Shown here: in pieces, positions 12,199 to 23,971 of the stretch
How the letters are laid out: every line of letters begins with the position of its first letter
How positions within the stretch are numbered: the first letter of the stretch is position 1
Source of the DNA: Sipunculus nudus
Lineage: Eukaryota > Annelida > Sipuncula > Golfingiida > Sipunculidae
NCBI GenBank assembly: GCA_026874595.1
Contig: CM049314.1
Span: forward strand, 77,018,300-77,082,299
Direction of reading: 5' to 3'
DNA: 64,000 bases
The notes under the pieces: model-generated
The model's input: only the letters and a program-made list of their open reading frames with translations
What the model was told of the DNA's origin: nothing
Databases searched by the model: none
Position numbers and translations under genes: made by a program

Positions 12199-12367
12199 GA
12201 ACCTAAATATCAATAGCGACACATAGTCGATAAAGCGTTATTTTCTTATGAGCCTACGGGGAATAGAGGAAAAAGCCATGCAGCTGTTTGTCTTTTATAT
12301 ATATAACTTCATGTACGTATACTGCTGATTATGCTTCTGTCTAGGTGCATGTAATAATGTAAATAAA
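12199..12367 (+). pseudogene. Terminal-exon copy of the candidate small gene, broken
   Basis: This copy follows GCACTGTAG (acceptor-like) and reads EPKYQ before a TAG at the codon that is TAC in units F and E. The downstream sequence keeps AATAAA at 12362-12367. Homologues are at 19532-19710, 41272-41450 and 49531-49586. Unit A has also lost exon 1, so the gene is dead here. Confidence 0.45.
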
Positions 12368-15300
12368 CTGTCCAGCTATCACCGGCAATGAAGTAGCGTA
12401 TACCATAGAAATTTACTCGATGGGTAGGCTTGACACTACAATCACTGTAGGTCGTCAGGAAAACAATCTGAACCTAAGTCTTTTTGACACCATATAAAAT
12501 AGACCAGCCGAGATTTAAGGTTCAGTCGGCAGAATGTTGCTTATCTTGCTTTATAACAATGACAAGATAGAAGGATGGTTTGGAAAGTAGCGTAGGTTTG
12601 ATTTTGTTACTGACACCAGGATCTTCCAAATCTACAACCTCTGAACAACAACAACATTCTTCAAGGGCATTCTATTATAATGTAAAAAAAAGGCGTGGGC
12701 CAGAGACGCATTATTCCGCTTTAAACATTGCCGATAGACGTCCCCTTCCCACCAAACGTTCTTTCCAGGTATACCTGCTAGGAAAATTATTGTCTTCTTG
12801 TTACTTTGCAGATAACCGACCCGGGCGCATGTAGCAGTGTAAGAGGGTTGCTACTTCTGACAAAGAAACGACTGATTATTTATCTAAGTCTTTAAAAAGA
12901 GGGAACTGGAAGTTATTATTTTCTAACACCAAATCTTTAAAACTCAAACTGTTCCTGGCACATTTTCGTGTACAAATTCGTTTTACGGTAATACCTTTCG
13001 ATTGAGATTTGAAAGGTGGCATATATGCTCCACTTCTAATGTAAAATCGCTATTAATTTTTTGGGCCACCAGGGTTAAAAAACGTAAAGGTCAGTGAATT
13101 AATTTCTTCAAACAATTTTTGGATGCAAATTTAGCCAAACTTTTCAGCCAAAACCTTCCATCATTCACATATGTTTCACTAACAGGTGAAGAAGCCAATT
13201 GATCTTGTTGCAACAATGCTAAGAACAAAGAGCAACTCCTTTACAAGCTATAAGAAAACTGTAGAGCCACCTATCTGAAAAAAAACACTCTTTCTTTCCC
13301 TTATAGTTACATCCTTTTGCAAGGCCCATCTTCAAATGTGTTTCATATTAAACTTGAACTTGCTAGGAAAACTTTTTCTTTTTTGATTTATTTAAAGCAA
13401 AATATTTCTTCATCTGTATTTGATATTGAACTTGGGAGGACAATTTTACTCCTCAGAAAAAAAAATTAAATGCAAAACGAAGCTTTGTAGAGAACTGTAG
13501 TAACTTAAGTAGGAAAAAACCCACTTTGTAAAGAAAATAAATTAGAACCGAGAAGTAAGATTTCTTCAAGAAATAAGAAAAATTTAGTTTTTAACTTTCA
13601 GCTTATTTTTTTTTGTCGAAGAAATCTCACTTTTCTGCTTCGAATTTTTAATTTTTTTTTTTGATTTTATTTTAAAATAAATATCTTGATAAAAGGTTAA
13701 GCAAGTAGGTCAGGTTTCCTTACACGTATCCATTGCAGAATACAAACTTAAGATTACTCATAAAACGTCACCTTAAATATTACACATACGGGTATAAACC
13801 TATATACATCTATGATGTATTTTCTAAATACAAGAACGTAAGAATGATTAATATTTATGATTTCAGGTCCACTCATGCCAAATCACACGTGTATGCTATG
13901 AATTAATTTCTCTGTTGCCTCTGTTTTGGCGATCACTTCTGTTGGTGGTAAGATTTCAAAGAAAGGGCACCCGTGTAAGTTAGATTTCCTCACACACTGT
14001 TACAAGAGGCCTTTCCTTATTAAAATTCGATTGGCTGGAGAAGTTCTGACGTCCAGAAGCATTATAAGGAAGACACTTTTCGGCCTTCGGGGCTGTTCTG
14101 CAGTCCGGAGACAGGTCTGCATATGAAGCAATGTAGACAGCTGTGAAATGGTGTCTACATGTGTAGATAGTGAAAGTCTGGGGTAGGCCACAAGTGATAT
14201 CTCTGGTAAGGACTAAAGAGAAAAACATATTTTTGCCGCATTTTTGCCTACGGACTGGTTATCTGGCGGATTGGTATTTTTTGTGTGCGCTTCTAGGAAC
14301 AGACCGAGCATTTTTCATTACTTTGGTTCATAATATAACTAAATTAAAATTTGCCTTTTTTCTTCCACAATCTTGGATAAATGGTATTTAATTCACTGTT
14401 ATATATCATTCGAAAACCGCCATTATATCAGAGGTAACCCAAGAACAATCTGATAATCCTCAAAAGGCAATTTTTCTTATTTTATTCTGGAGTAATTCTC
14501 ATGTAGATTTCTGATACTAAAATGTTGTTTCCCATACATTTAATGAGAAAATTTGCATAAATTTGAATATTTTACTGAATTAGTGGAATTAATAATAAAA
14601 AATAAATCTATTCATCATTTGGCTTTTATAGAAAGAGTTTATTATCTCGGATACAAAATATTCAAATTTTATAAGATATAACGTATATTATCTTTTAATT
14701 AATAAACGCAAATAACTTTTTCGAATTAGACGAGGTATTTCTATAATGGCCATGGTCTTTTCATAGAAACATCATAACTTAAATATTTGCTTATTTTACA
14801 TTACGTCTGTTCAAATAGTTATCATTTCCCTTATTAGCATTAATATATATTGTTTATCATTTTTAGAGCTAATTTACATATTTACACGATTTATCAACTG
14901 ATTAACATATATGAATATATATATATACACCAAAAGGAAAAAGCAACGTTGAATACAAAATTTAAATTAAATTTTATTTGAGATCACCTTTCAGTTTGAT
15001 CCAATGGTTTGTCTGCTTCCAATCAAGTTGTCTATTTAATATATGATTTTCCGATACGCATATGCAATGAGCAGCTGTTAAATAATGATTGATTGCGGGA
15101 TGTCTGATGAGCAAAATAATACATGCATTAGACGCAGTTATATAACTCTCTCCTCTCTCTAACCTTAAGCCTCTTACATACACGTTCACTTTAGATTTGC
15201 TTCTTTTGTTGACTGACTGACTTAAAGTGAAGTAGGCGCTCGAGCCAGTTACAGGTCTGTGGAAAATCCGGCCTACACTGGCACTGGCTCCAAAGTTTGA

Positions 15301-16319
15301 CCGATTGAGAAGGTATACAGTATACATATTTAAGGCGAAAACAGAAGATACTGATAGACTGGAAGATCGTAGTAAGAGAGGTAGAGGAAACCCATTTTCA
15401 TTGGTCTCAGTTTAATTTCTTTCAATCATACGCCACGAATATTACATAAAACTTAATCCAAAGCAATTTCTGCTGTATATTTTACAACAACTGTACTTCC
15501 ATTTTGTATGGTTTAGTTATATAGGTCTCAAGCCCCTTGTTATAAAAATAACTTATGGCATTGCATATGTAATTTGATCAATGTTATTATAAATGTATCA
15601 TAATGTAATTGAAACATTTATTTTCAGACTAGTAATGTATAAGGAAACGCAAATGTGAACCCATCATGTATCAGGAGGTATGATATAAAATATGATAAAG
15701 CTTATTGGAAAAATATTACTTAAGGATAGAGAAGTATACTTCATTAATTATAGAAACATGGACAAATAATAGATGTACTTGGCCATTTACCCAGAACAGT
15801 TCAGTTTTCACAGATAAATCAAAATGAACACATTTGATACACTATAGCACATTCAATATAAGACATGAAGATGGGTTAAAAAGTCAAAGAAAAGAAAAAA
15901 AGTATATTATTCGCGTATTATATGAAATAGTTAGAATCGTTTTGACATATATTCCAACAGCTTTACATCAACTCTATAGTAGTTTGTTTTTATAGTGGAA
16001 TTCCTTAAGAATTTCAAGTCTCATTATTTGAAAAAAAAATGACACTGACTGGTGGAAATGTCAGAATTGCCCATCCATATGTCAGTCACACACATATAAG
16101 TTCTGGCGTGACACATAACCATGATATATTAATAGATCTAAGAGGACACAAAAGATGATACATAGCTTTGACATAATTAGTTTGATCATTGATATTTCGT
16201 ATTTATTTATTTATGTATTTTTTTTTATTTAAATAGAGTAAAGTGCCAAATTCACTGAATTAAAATACAATAACTCTAAGACACTGCACACAGTAAAATA
16301 CATTAAGATTATTTAAAAA
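12368..16319. other. Spacer, mostly duplicated, no supported gene
   Basis: Positions up to about 13900 follow the order of 19720-22600 and 49600-51400, but lack the foldback element and SINE found in the F copy. Positions 14325-14500 form an inverted repeat with 17060-17230. A minus-strand open frame of 117 codons at 14974-15327 has no recognisable domain and no paralogue in the window, and is not called as a gene. The rest is AT-rich with nothing identifiable. Confidence 0.5.
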
Positions 16320-16610
16320 GAATTTGAGAGACAGATAACCCAGTTAAAATGACTTAAAGATAGATAAACTGCCACACATTGGGATATGTTGTTGAGGTAG
16401 GACTCTAACCAATGAAGGGCTGTCCCGGTTATGCCAAAAGAGTGCTCAAAGCGGCTGATGAGTGTTCTGTGATCCAAGGTATCAAACACGGAAGAGAGGT
16501 CCATCATAAGCAGCACCACCATTGATCCACAATCAAGAGCCTCCGCTATGTCTGACTGAACCTTCAGGAGTGCCGTTTCAGTGGAGTGGTTCTGTTGATA
16601 TGCTCATTGC
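16320..16610 (-). pseudogene. LINE reverse-transcriptase fragment (CR1/Jockey-like)
   Basis: The minus-strand translation reads NHSTETALLKVQSDIAEALD and then MMDLSSVFDTLDHRTLISR, GITGTALHWLESYL and Q-C-V. This matches the conserved RT core of Jockey/CR1-type non-LTR retrotransposons: the NHSTETALL block, the D-L-S-x-A-F-D-T-x-D-H catalytic block with its first aspartate, and the G-I-x-G-x-A-L-x-W-x-x-S-Y-L block. Only about 95 codons remain. Neither the YADD box nor an endonuclease domain is visible, so it is a relic. Confidence 0.85.
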
Positions 16611-16659
16611 AGTCTATCGTATGATTATATGTAGTTCTAAGAAGAATCGAAATGAAAAT

Positions 16660-18440
16660 AATAAAAAAAAATACAAAAGGCATATGCTAAAATCATCCTT
16701 AAACCTAAAAAGGATAAACTATCCATTCCCATTCAGGAAAACATCATCAGAACCTGGGATTAACACCCTTTACACATCATGACCGCTAATTTATGGTAAA
16801 ATATTATAGCATAAATTAAATATGTCCTTAAAATGCTTAAAAGTTTATTTAAGTAGTAAAATTTTACCGTATATCATGCAAAAATGTGTCTTAACATCAG
16901 AAATCCAAATATGTGTATGTTGCGCACTTATTTTGCACAAAGGTATAATAATAATTATTTGACTCGTCACTCATTACATATGCTAGTTGTGCATGTTATA
17001 TATTCAGTGGAGGGTAAGGCCAATTTTAACGCGGCACATAGAACTACAGAAATAATTAAACAGAATCAACTAAGTAAAGTTTTCTTTTTAGGATTATTAA
17101 TTTATTCTGTGTTACCACTTCTATAATGGTGGTTTTAGAGTGATACATAACCCTGATTTTAATATCATCGCTGTTTAACCAAGATTGCGGAAAAATAAAA
17201 GTTATGAAAAAAGTATGTTTGCAAAAACCTATATGGAAATTCGACATAAGACAGAATTAAGACATAAGCGCATGCGCCATGCATCAGGCTTAATGAAGTG
17301 TTTTTATTCAATTAAGCTATTCAAAAAATTACATGAAGAAATGTAATTTGGAAAGGGGTCAGCAATATATAGGGTGTACAACATTTTTAGTGATATAAAC
17401 AACATGGCTATGACATCATCATTGCTAAAGTTATGAAGATTAAATAAATATAATGATTGTATATTGAAACCACGTACTGTGAAAATAATATGAAGAATTT
17501 ATATGAATATGGCAAAGTAAAAGTTATTAAAAGATATTTTGTGTACAAAAATTCAGCTATGAGGAAATCACGAAAAAAAATGCTTTAACTTGTCAGTTGA
17601 AGTCCACTGTTTTTAACACTCGTTTTCAAGAGTAATCAAACGGATTCAGGGCAACGTTTTGGCTGATACAAATATATTTTAAAGGATAGAAGCAATTTTT
17701 CTAGTAATTTCAACATGCTTCATAGGTGATGTGGCCCCTTTTATGGCAAAATTGACAACTCTCACAGTTTAAGGCAGGTTAATATCTTTCTGTCCACGTC
17801 TGTGGCAATGAAACAGCCTAATTCTTGGTTCGTTGCTTTGCTAATGACCAAATAAACTCAAAAAGTGATTTACAGTGTTTGATGAACATTTGTGCAGGGT
17901 TAGGATTATCAATTTTCTATTCTGTACATATTTTGTAAAACTCAGCAGTTCAATTCACTTTTCGTTTTTTGATAGTTGACTGCAAAATATACGCAATATA
18001 ACAATCATCAGAGTGATATAATAACTCTAAAAGCATTTATATTTTGAAGAATAACTCTGATCAATACACTTTAAAAATTATAGTAACATATTTTTTAAAC
18101 TTATATTTTATTTTTTTTAATATCAAGGATATATGAGTTAGTACTGACGTTTCTGGTACACAGGAAAATGCTGACTAATACATCATTGGGAAATAGAGCC
18201 ATCACTGTATCTGAAGCTCAGCTGTTTGGAGGTGTAGATAATAGGATTTTCCCTGCGTCCTTTCTATATCATCTTTAATAAATTCAACTCCTATCCAGCT
18301 CCATAAACGCAACCACTGCAGTATGTTTTATGCTGCCGTGTATTCCCTCCTTGGAACAAGCGGACACGATCTCGCGAGAACTTACGAGCTATCAGCAAGT
18401 AGCGGCATTTATTCATATTCAGTAGAGATAAGCATCTTCT
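16660..18440. other. Spacer; includes copy of window start and one arm of an inverted repeat
   Basis: Positions 16690-16850 resemble 1-170, which lies upstream of the intact GPCR, yet no GPCR follows. It looks like an upstream segment whose receptor has been lost. Positions 17060-17230 are an inverted copy of 14325-14500. From about 17870 onward the sequence is paralogous to 47590-48100 and about 9470-9870. No gene is supported. Confidence 0.5.
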
Positions 18441-18650
18441 AGTGTAATAATGGAAGGACAGAAACTTGAAGAAGTGGACCAGTTTATTATATGAATAAAT
18501 CTGCTTTGACCAAGGACAACGGCAGTACTTAGGATATGGTATGCGTAGCGGGAGAGCAATATTATTGGACCCTTTGAGCAGACCGTCAGGTCAAGGATAA
18601 ATGCTACCGGAAGATTCAGGGCATCTAGTATGCAAAAGTAAGGACAAAAA
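18440..18650 (+). pseudogene. LINE RT relic, copy in unit F
   Basis: The segment aligns with 9868-10075. It still reads EGQKLEEVDQF before a stop, then the degraded STEEI region and the ACCGTCAGGTCAAGGATAAA segment shared by all copies. Several in-frame stops are present. It was inherited with the tandem unit rather than inserted independently. Confidence 0.55.
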
Positions 18651-18875
18651 TAATGCAACAGACAGTAAAACCATAAAAAAAAACAAATCTATAAAATAAA
18701 CAGTCAAGGTTGAAAACTTTACTTTTTTGGCGGTCTTTCCGATATTTAATATATATTATCCGATATGAATGTTTAAATCAAAAATACGAAATTTTATACA
18801 ACTGGTCTGATTATTAGTGTTCCTTGATGACTGTAAGCTATGCCAAGCAAGGTACATGGTCTTCAATCTTTCGAA

Positions 18876-19095
18876 CTAGCTGTCGGGAAAGCTGACAACT
18901 CTTATTTCAAGGCTAAAGCAACATTCTTTGGGCTTATTCTGACAGGTATTTCCGAGATTTCTCACATTAACCTTCGAGCAGAGATTTCCTTTAGTAGTTC
19001 CCGGATCAGTATCACTCTTTTGGCAGATGCTACATTGATCAGCTGAATCACAAAACCCGACCAAATGTGTAAAATGAAATGTGCATGCTATCTGT
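18876..19095 (-). CDS. Candidate cysteine-rich exon, open in this copy
   Basis: On the minus strand an acceptor-like TTTGTTATCAACAG precedes an open stretch of about 71 codons ending in TAG. It contains the cysteine pattern F-C-x5-QC-x2-C (DQCSICQKSDTD), then C, then NTCQNKPKECC. A related open stretch is at 40649-40845 and a broken one at 11391-11567. The indel of 6 bp seen near the 3' end between this copy and the one at 40.7 kb keeps the frame. In this copy and E about 37 bp replace the GTAAGT donor seen in unit A. I do not recognise the domain. It could be one exon of a secreted cysteine-rich protein, but no signal-peptide exon was found. Confidence 0.3.
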
Positions 19096-19531
19096 TGATA
19101 ACAAACATTAGGTTTAAAAATGTAAGGAAATGATGTCATTGGCTTAGGCGCGTCTCTCTACTGACAACTCCTACAGTGACAGGCGCAATTTACGTGTGAA
19201 ATCTTTCGAAACAATCATTTCATCATAATAGTGGAATAAGAATAATAGAATGCAAAGAATTCGTTTTTTTAAATTCAAAGTTTGTCATAAACTAAGGTGA
19301 TCAGATACAATGTAGACGTCTGACAAATGCTTGTCCCTTTTACATTTTTTCATTTTATTTTTTCCGGTTTTTATTGTTTTTCGCCAACTTATTAAGAGTA
19401 ACCACACAGAGGATTATTATAAAATTCTTACGGAAAACGCTTAAGAGATCAAGTGCATACATAGGAAATAGGAGATATAAAGGAGAAAGATTAAAAAAGA
19501 TAAAAATATTATTTGTGGTTTTGTACTGCAG

Positions 19532-19710
19532 GGACCCAAATATCAATACAGACACATAATCGATAGAGTGTTATAATCTTATAAGCCTCCTTACGCGGAA
19601 TAGAGGAAAAGCCATACAGCTCTTTATCTATATCTATCTTTTTATTTATATTCATGTATGTGTTGTGCTCAATAAGCTTGTGTCTAGGTGCATGTATTTA
19701 TGTAAATAAA
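19532..19710 (+). CDS. Terminal exon copy (unit F) of the candidate small gene
   Basis: A good acceptor, TTTTGTACTGCAG, is followed by 14 open codons (GPKYQYRHIIDRVL) and TAA at 19574-19576. The 3' region then has AATAAA at 19705-19710. The reading frame equals that of the copy at 41272. No matching exon 1 or 2 was found upstream in this partial unit, so it may be an orphan exon. Confidence 0.3.
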
Positions 19711-20551
19711 CTGACCAACTATATGCGCGCTTGTGTATCATATACCAAAGAAACCTTACTCGAAAGGTCTGCTTGACACTACAATCAATGTACGTCGTCA
19801 GGTAAACAACCTCAGGGAAAACTAGACTAAGCAATTTTGACACCCTCTAATGACAATGTAATCTAGAACCTAGCGTTGCTGTGCCCCTGGGCTTAGACAG
19901 CTTCGCCGACAGAAAAAAAAGTTGTTTTGCAACTCATGAAATTCCAAAAGACCGGCTGAGCTCTAAAGTACAGCCGGCAGCAGCTTACATGTGGCTTATC
20001 TTCCCTCAAAACTGATGGAGAATAGAAGCGTAGACAGACCTAGATTTGTTTGATTTACTGTAAACAGATGAATTTCGAAATCTAATGACAACTTTGGATC
20101 AACAAGAAAAAGGTTTAAAGGGTTAAATAAATATGAATTTTTTTTGTTTGAATTTCTATGTTTATTACATGTCTATAAGAACTGGATATTTACGTCATTT
20201 TTTAGATAAGTAATTTTTTTGATGAAAACATATTAACTGATAATAGTTCGCATTAATATAGTTCAGATTGATGGTATAGGTTAAATGTACAAACACTGGC
20301 GTAACATATCCCCTTAGGATATGTATGGCCGTATTATCACGTTGGTCACAACACAAGATAACACTTATCGACCCGCCGCATTTGACAGTTAAAGGGAGTT
20401 GATATTACAGTAACTGACGACGAAAGGACTGATTATATTAAAAGTTCATTGAAAAAAGAGTGAAGTAGAAGTGCTAAAAAAATTAATCCTTACTTGATTT
20501 AACCTGTCTGATTATGTACGTCTCTCTAATAATGCAATGCTTTTACTTTCT

Positions 20552-21369
20552 GGAGATCTTGGACCGTTTACATCCCGGCCCATAGAAGGTCGGACCACTT
20601 AAAACAATCTCGGACCACCGTGTCGACAATCTCGGACCTCATTCTGTACCATCTCGGACCACCATATCGGACCCATTCAGGCCCGTTTGAATGAAATGTT
20701 GAATGAATGGAAGATTGAATGAAGGATATATTGAATGAATGAAAAATTGAATGAAAGGAAGATTGAATGAATGAAAGATTAAATGAAATAAATATTGAAT
20801 AGACTGATTGATTGAATGAAAGTTTATATAAAAGAAAGATTAAATGAGAGAAAGTTTGAATAAATGAAAAATTTAATGAAAGAAAGACAGAAAAAATGAA
20901 AGATTGAATGAGTGAAAGAATGAATGAAAGAATGTATGAATGATAGACAGATTGAATGATAATTTGGTTTTCGTATCTCGTTTTGTATGGTATATATTAA
21001 ACTCTTTTAAACTTTGTCAGTTCCCTGAGTACAAATATTATGTCTTTCGTTTCCCACATTTAATTTTTTATAGAAGTGTTGGACCTCTTAATTCAGTATT
21101 CCCAATGTGTATTGTTAACATTACCTCGGTTATTTCATAACAGTTTAAGAAGGCAGGACAAGTATGTAACATTGGTCCGATATCGTAGTAGCCCGATCAC
21201 AAAGCGGTCCGAGATCTCAGTGGCCAGATACAAAGAGGTTCGAGATCGTAATGGCCAGATACAAAGTGTGCCGAGATCATCGGCCCAGTGTGCCGAGATC
21301 GTTATTGTTCGATCTATAATGGTTCAACTTCGTGTGGGCCGATTATGTAAAAGTTCCGAGATTTCTAGG
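20552..21369. mobile_element. Foldback-like element with repetitive inverted arms and GAATGAA core
   Basis: The left arm (20552-20671) has several units of ATCTCGGACCAC type. The right arm (21174-21369) has units of GGTCCGAGATC type, which is the reverse complement. Between the arms lie about 260 bp of degenerate GAATGAATGAAAGATT repeats (20695-20955) and an AT-rich stretch. The paralogous region of unit C (around 50340-50400) and of unit A lack it. It is therefore a later insertion of foldback type rather than part of the unit. No coding capacity is visible. Confidence 0.6.
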
Positions 21370-21700
21370 TACCGATGGGAATAAGTAAGGCGTTTTTATT
21401 GAAAGAGCCGGTGGGCCCTGGGGCCTTGTGTTCGTCCACAAATTCGTGTAAGCGTGATAACCACAGTGTGGATTGACATTAATAAATGCTCCACTCAAAA
21501 AGTACGACCCCGATTGATTTTTGTGGGCACAAGGTAAACGTTAAAGGCAAAAGGACATTTTCTTCACATATTTTGTGGATGAAATTTTAGTCCAACTTTT
21601 CTTCCTAAACATTTTATCGTTCACATATGGCTCTCCTACCGTGTCAAATTGGGCAATTGATTCTAATATCATAAGGCCAAAGGTCTGGTTAACAGGCACC

Positions 21701-22122
21701 GCCTTCTGTGGCTAAGGGGTAGAGTGCCGGACTCAAAGCCGGAAAATCATGGGTTCAAATCTCAGCCGAGGCGGTGAGGATTTTCAAGGTCGCCCCCACC
21801 AAGGATGAGCGTCCTGCAGGCTTAATGGGAATAGGCCTTGCCCAACAGCAGTGTATCACCCTCATACGATTGCGCCTTTGGGGGGTTCTTCGGTGTGATG
21901 ACCCAGCAATGGTGATGATTACACACCAGGGACCCGCAAGTGCGATAGACACAGGGCCTGGTGACACCAGCATACAATAATAAAAATGATAGAAAGAGAG
22001 TGCTACCGCCCTGTCAAGTAGTCCAAAACCGAAATGGAACCTCTGCAGATGTTAATACCTACTTAAGAATCAGATAAGTCAGCATTAAAATATGAAGGCG
22101 GCTATCTCCATAAAAAAAGGTC
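21701..22122 (+). mobile_element. tRNA-derived SINE with 9 bp target duplication
   Basis: The head is tRNA-like, with an A-box-like TGGCTAAGGGG at about 21709 and a B-box GGGTTCAAATCTC at 21751. A GC-rich body follows, then an A-rich tail ending ATAAAAAAAGGT. It is flanked by ACAGGCACC at 21692-21700 and 22123-22131. The paralogous site in unit C (about 50690, reading TTCACAGGCATCC) is empty, so the insertion is younger than the duplication. Such SINEs are transcribed by RNA polymerase III and moved by a partner LINE. The family name is not known to me. Confidence 0.8.
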
Positions 22123-22784
22123 ACAGGCACCCCTTAAAAAACTTACAAAAACATGCAGAGCCAAACGTCTGACAAAACCCTTCTTTCTTTCCCTTATAGT
22201 TACGTTTTAACTTTACGGGAATAGGTAAAATACAATTTAATTAAAAATAAGAAATTCATAACCAATAAATGAGTTTTCTTTAGAAAATATAAATAAAATT
22301 GAATTTTTTCACTTTAAGTTTTATTTTGGTCTGAAGTAATCTTATTTCTCTGCTATGATTAATCTTATTTTCTATTGTGCTTTATATAAATCATCTTGAA
22401 GGAATGATCCAGCAGATCAGGTTTTTCTTGACCGTATCCATTGCACAATATAAACTGGAGATTTTATCTCAAAATTTTACATTATTATCCGGAAATCCAA
22501 TATTTAAAATACATTTGTTCATTAAAAAATCTTATAAATGTAACGGATAATCGTGCTTATTAAAAGTTTGTACAAATAACCAAAATCATGTTGAAACTAA
22601 CTTTTGGCCATTATCAGGATATTTGATTTCGGTATTAAAATGTTAGAAAAAACTGATAAACATAACCAATAAATCATGTTCATTTAAAGGTTACAAATGA
22701 CTAATGTTGATGACTAACCTATATCTTGTCTCCCGCCTAAAAAGTACTTTTAATCCTTAATACATAAATGGAATACAGAAACGC

Positions 22785-23971
22785 CTGGAATCTTCGTTCA
22801 TTAATGCATACAACTGCAGCTATAACTACTCAAAATCAACACTTTTCGAGTCTTTCGCCTGTCGGGGCCACAACGACCATCCAAATTATCCAAGCGATAT
22901 TGATTTTATTTATTTATTTATTTTTAATTTATCATTATAGGCGTGCTTGGTAATACTCTGTTTGGTGTTTTCGTCTAAAGATATGCGGAACGTCTCGTCT
23001 CACATTTACCTCCGAATTCTTGCGTGCCCAGACAAGGTGTATTCAATGAGTGTATTCTTCGTCAAAGGCCTTCGGGGATTCCGTTGCTCCTTTTATTTCA
23101 TTTCAATACCTGATCCTCAAAATTGGAATGTTTTCGGGTGTATATATTTATCTGCTATGAACTTGTTTTCCGATTTAACATCCTCTTTTATTTTAGCGTT
23201 TACCGTTGAACGTTTTCTTGCTGTGTATAAACCCGCCTACTCTAGACAAGTCTGAACAACGTACCGCACATCATTAAACTTTTCAAAATCATCAGCACCT
23301 TGTACTTGTCTATCACGTGCTCTTCATGGAAATAAAGACTTAAGAAAATATTTGCGTAATAAGCAATGATCATTAACAATTTCTATGTACACTTTATTTC
23401 ACCGAAGCCACCACTTTTACACTACTACCCGTGATACGTATTATAGTGTACCACTTCCGTAGGACGAGCATGCGCCCTTTGCTCTGTCATTCTTCCGCGG
23501 AAAGACTGGCAAAAAGGAAAGAGGACAGGAAAAGACAAAAAATCTTTTTTTACTGGTGTTGAGCACTAATAACGTATCATACTAAATCAGTCACATCCAT
23601 TTCTCCTTTTGAAGATGTTCCCACATGATGTCATACTGCTTGATGACGTCAGAATGACCAAGTCCACATGTCAACTTGCTCTATGTAATGCAGTGTATTA
23701 TTTCTGTATTATTTTATTCCTGTATACATTTATCGGACCTCTTTTCCGGCAGTCATTGGGCAAGCTGCAGGGCTGCGAGAGGTGCTAAAAATGCTGTTTT
23801 TCTCGCGGTGTCTGCTGTTGCAGGACTATATCAAGGCAAGACAGGCTGGTACAAACCGACCAGCCAGTCAATAATGAACTAAAAACACTGAATCCATAGA
23901 GACTGCAGAAGATTTCCTCATTCAGAAGCAAAGGATGCAACGGATATTAATATCAAGAGATTGAAATGTAA
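22785..23971 (+). pseudogene. GPCR pseudogene, copy B
   Basis: This is homologous to residues 28-429 of the intact receptor at 765-2054. The N-terminal codons and all of the 5' leader are deleted. The join lies near 22776, directly after upstream spacer. A 5 bp deletion near 22963 shifts the frame. The segment encoding helices 2 to 3 is still open (22960-23255). The cysteine codon after that (C180 in copy A) has become TGA at 23253-23255. Further indels and stops follow. The C-terminal cysteine-rich tail and final TAA remain recognisable. It is non-functional. Confidence 0.9.

Noticed and set aside
14974-15327. Minus-strand open frame of 117 codons
   Set aside because: No recognisable domain, no paralogue in the window to test conservation, and AT-rich flanks. 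An open stretch of this length can occur by chance or from a decayed repeat.
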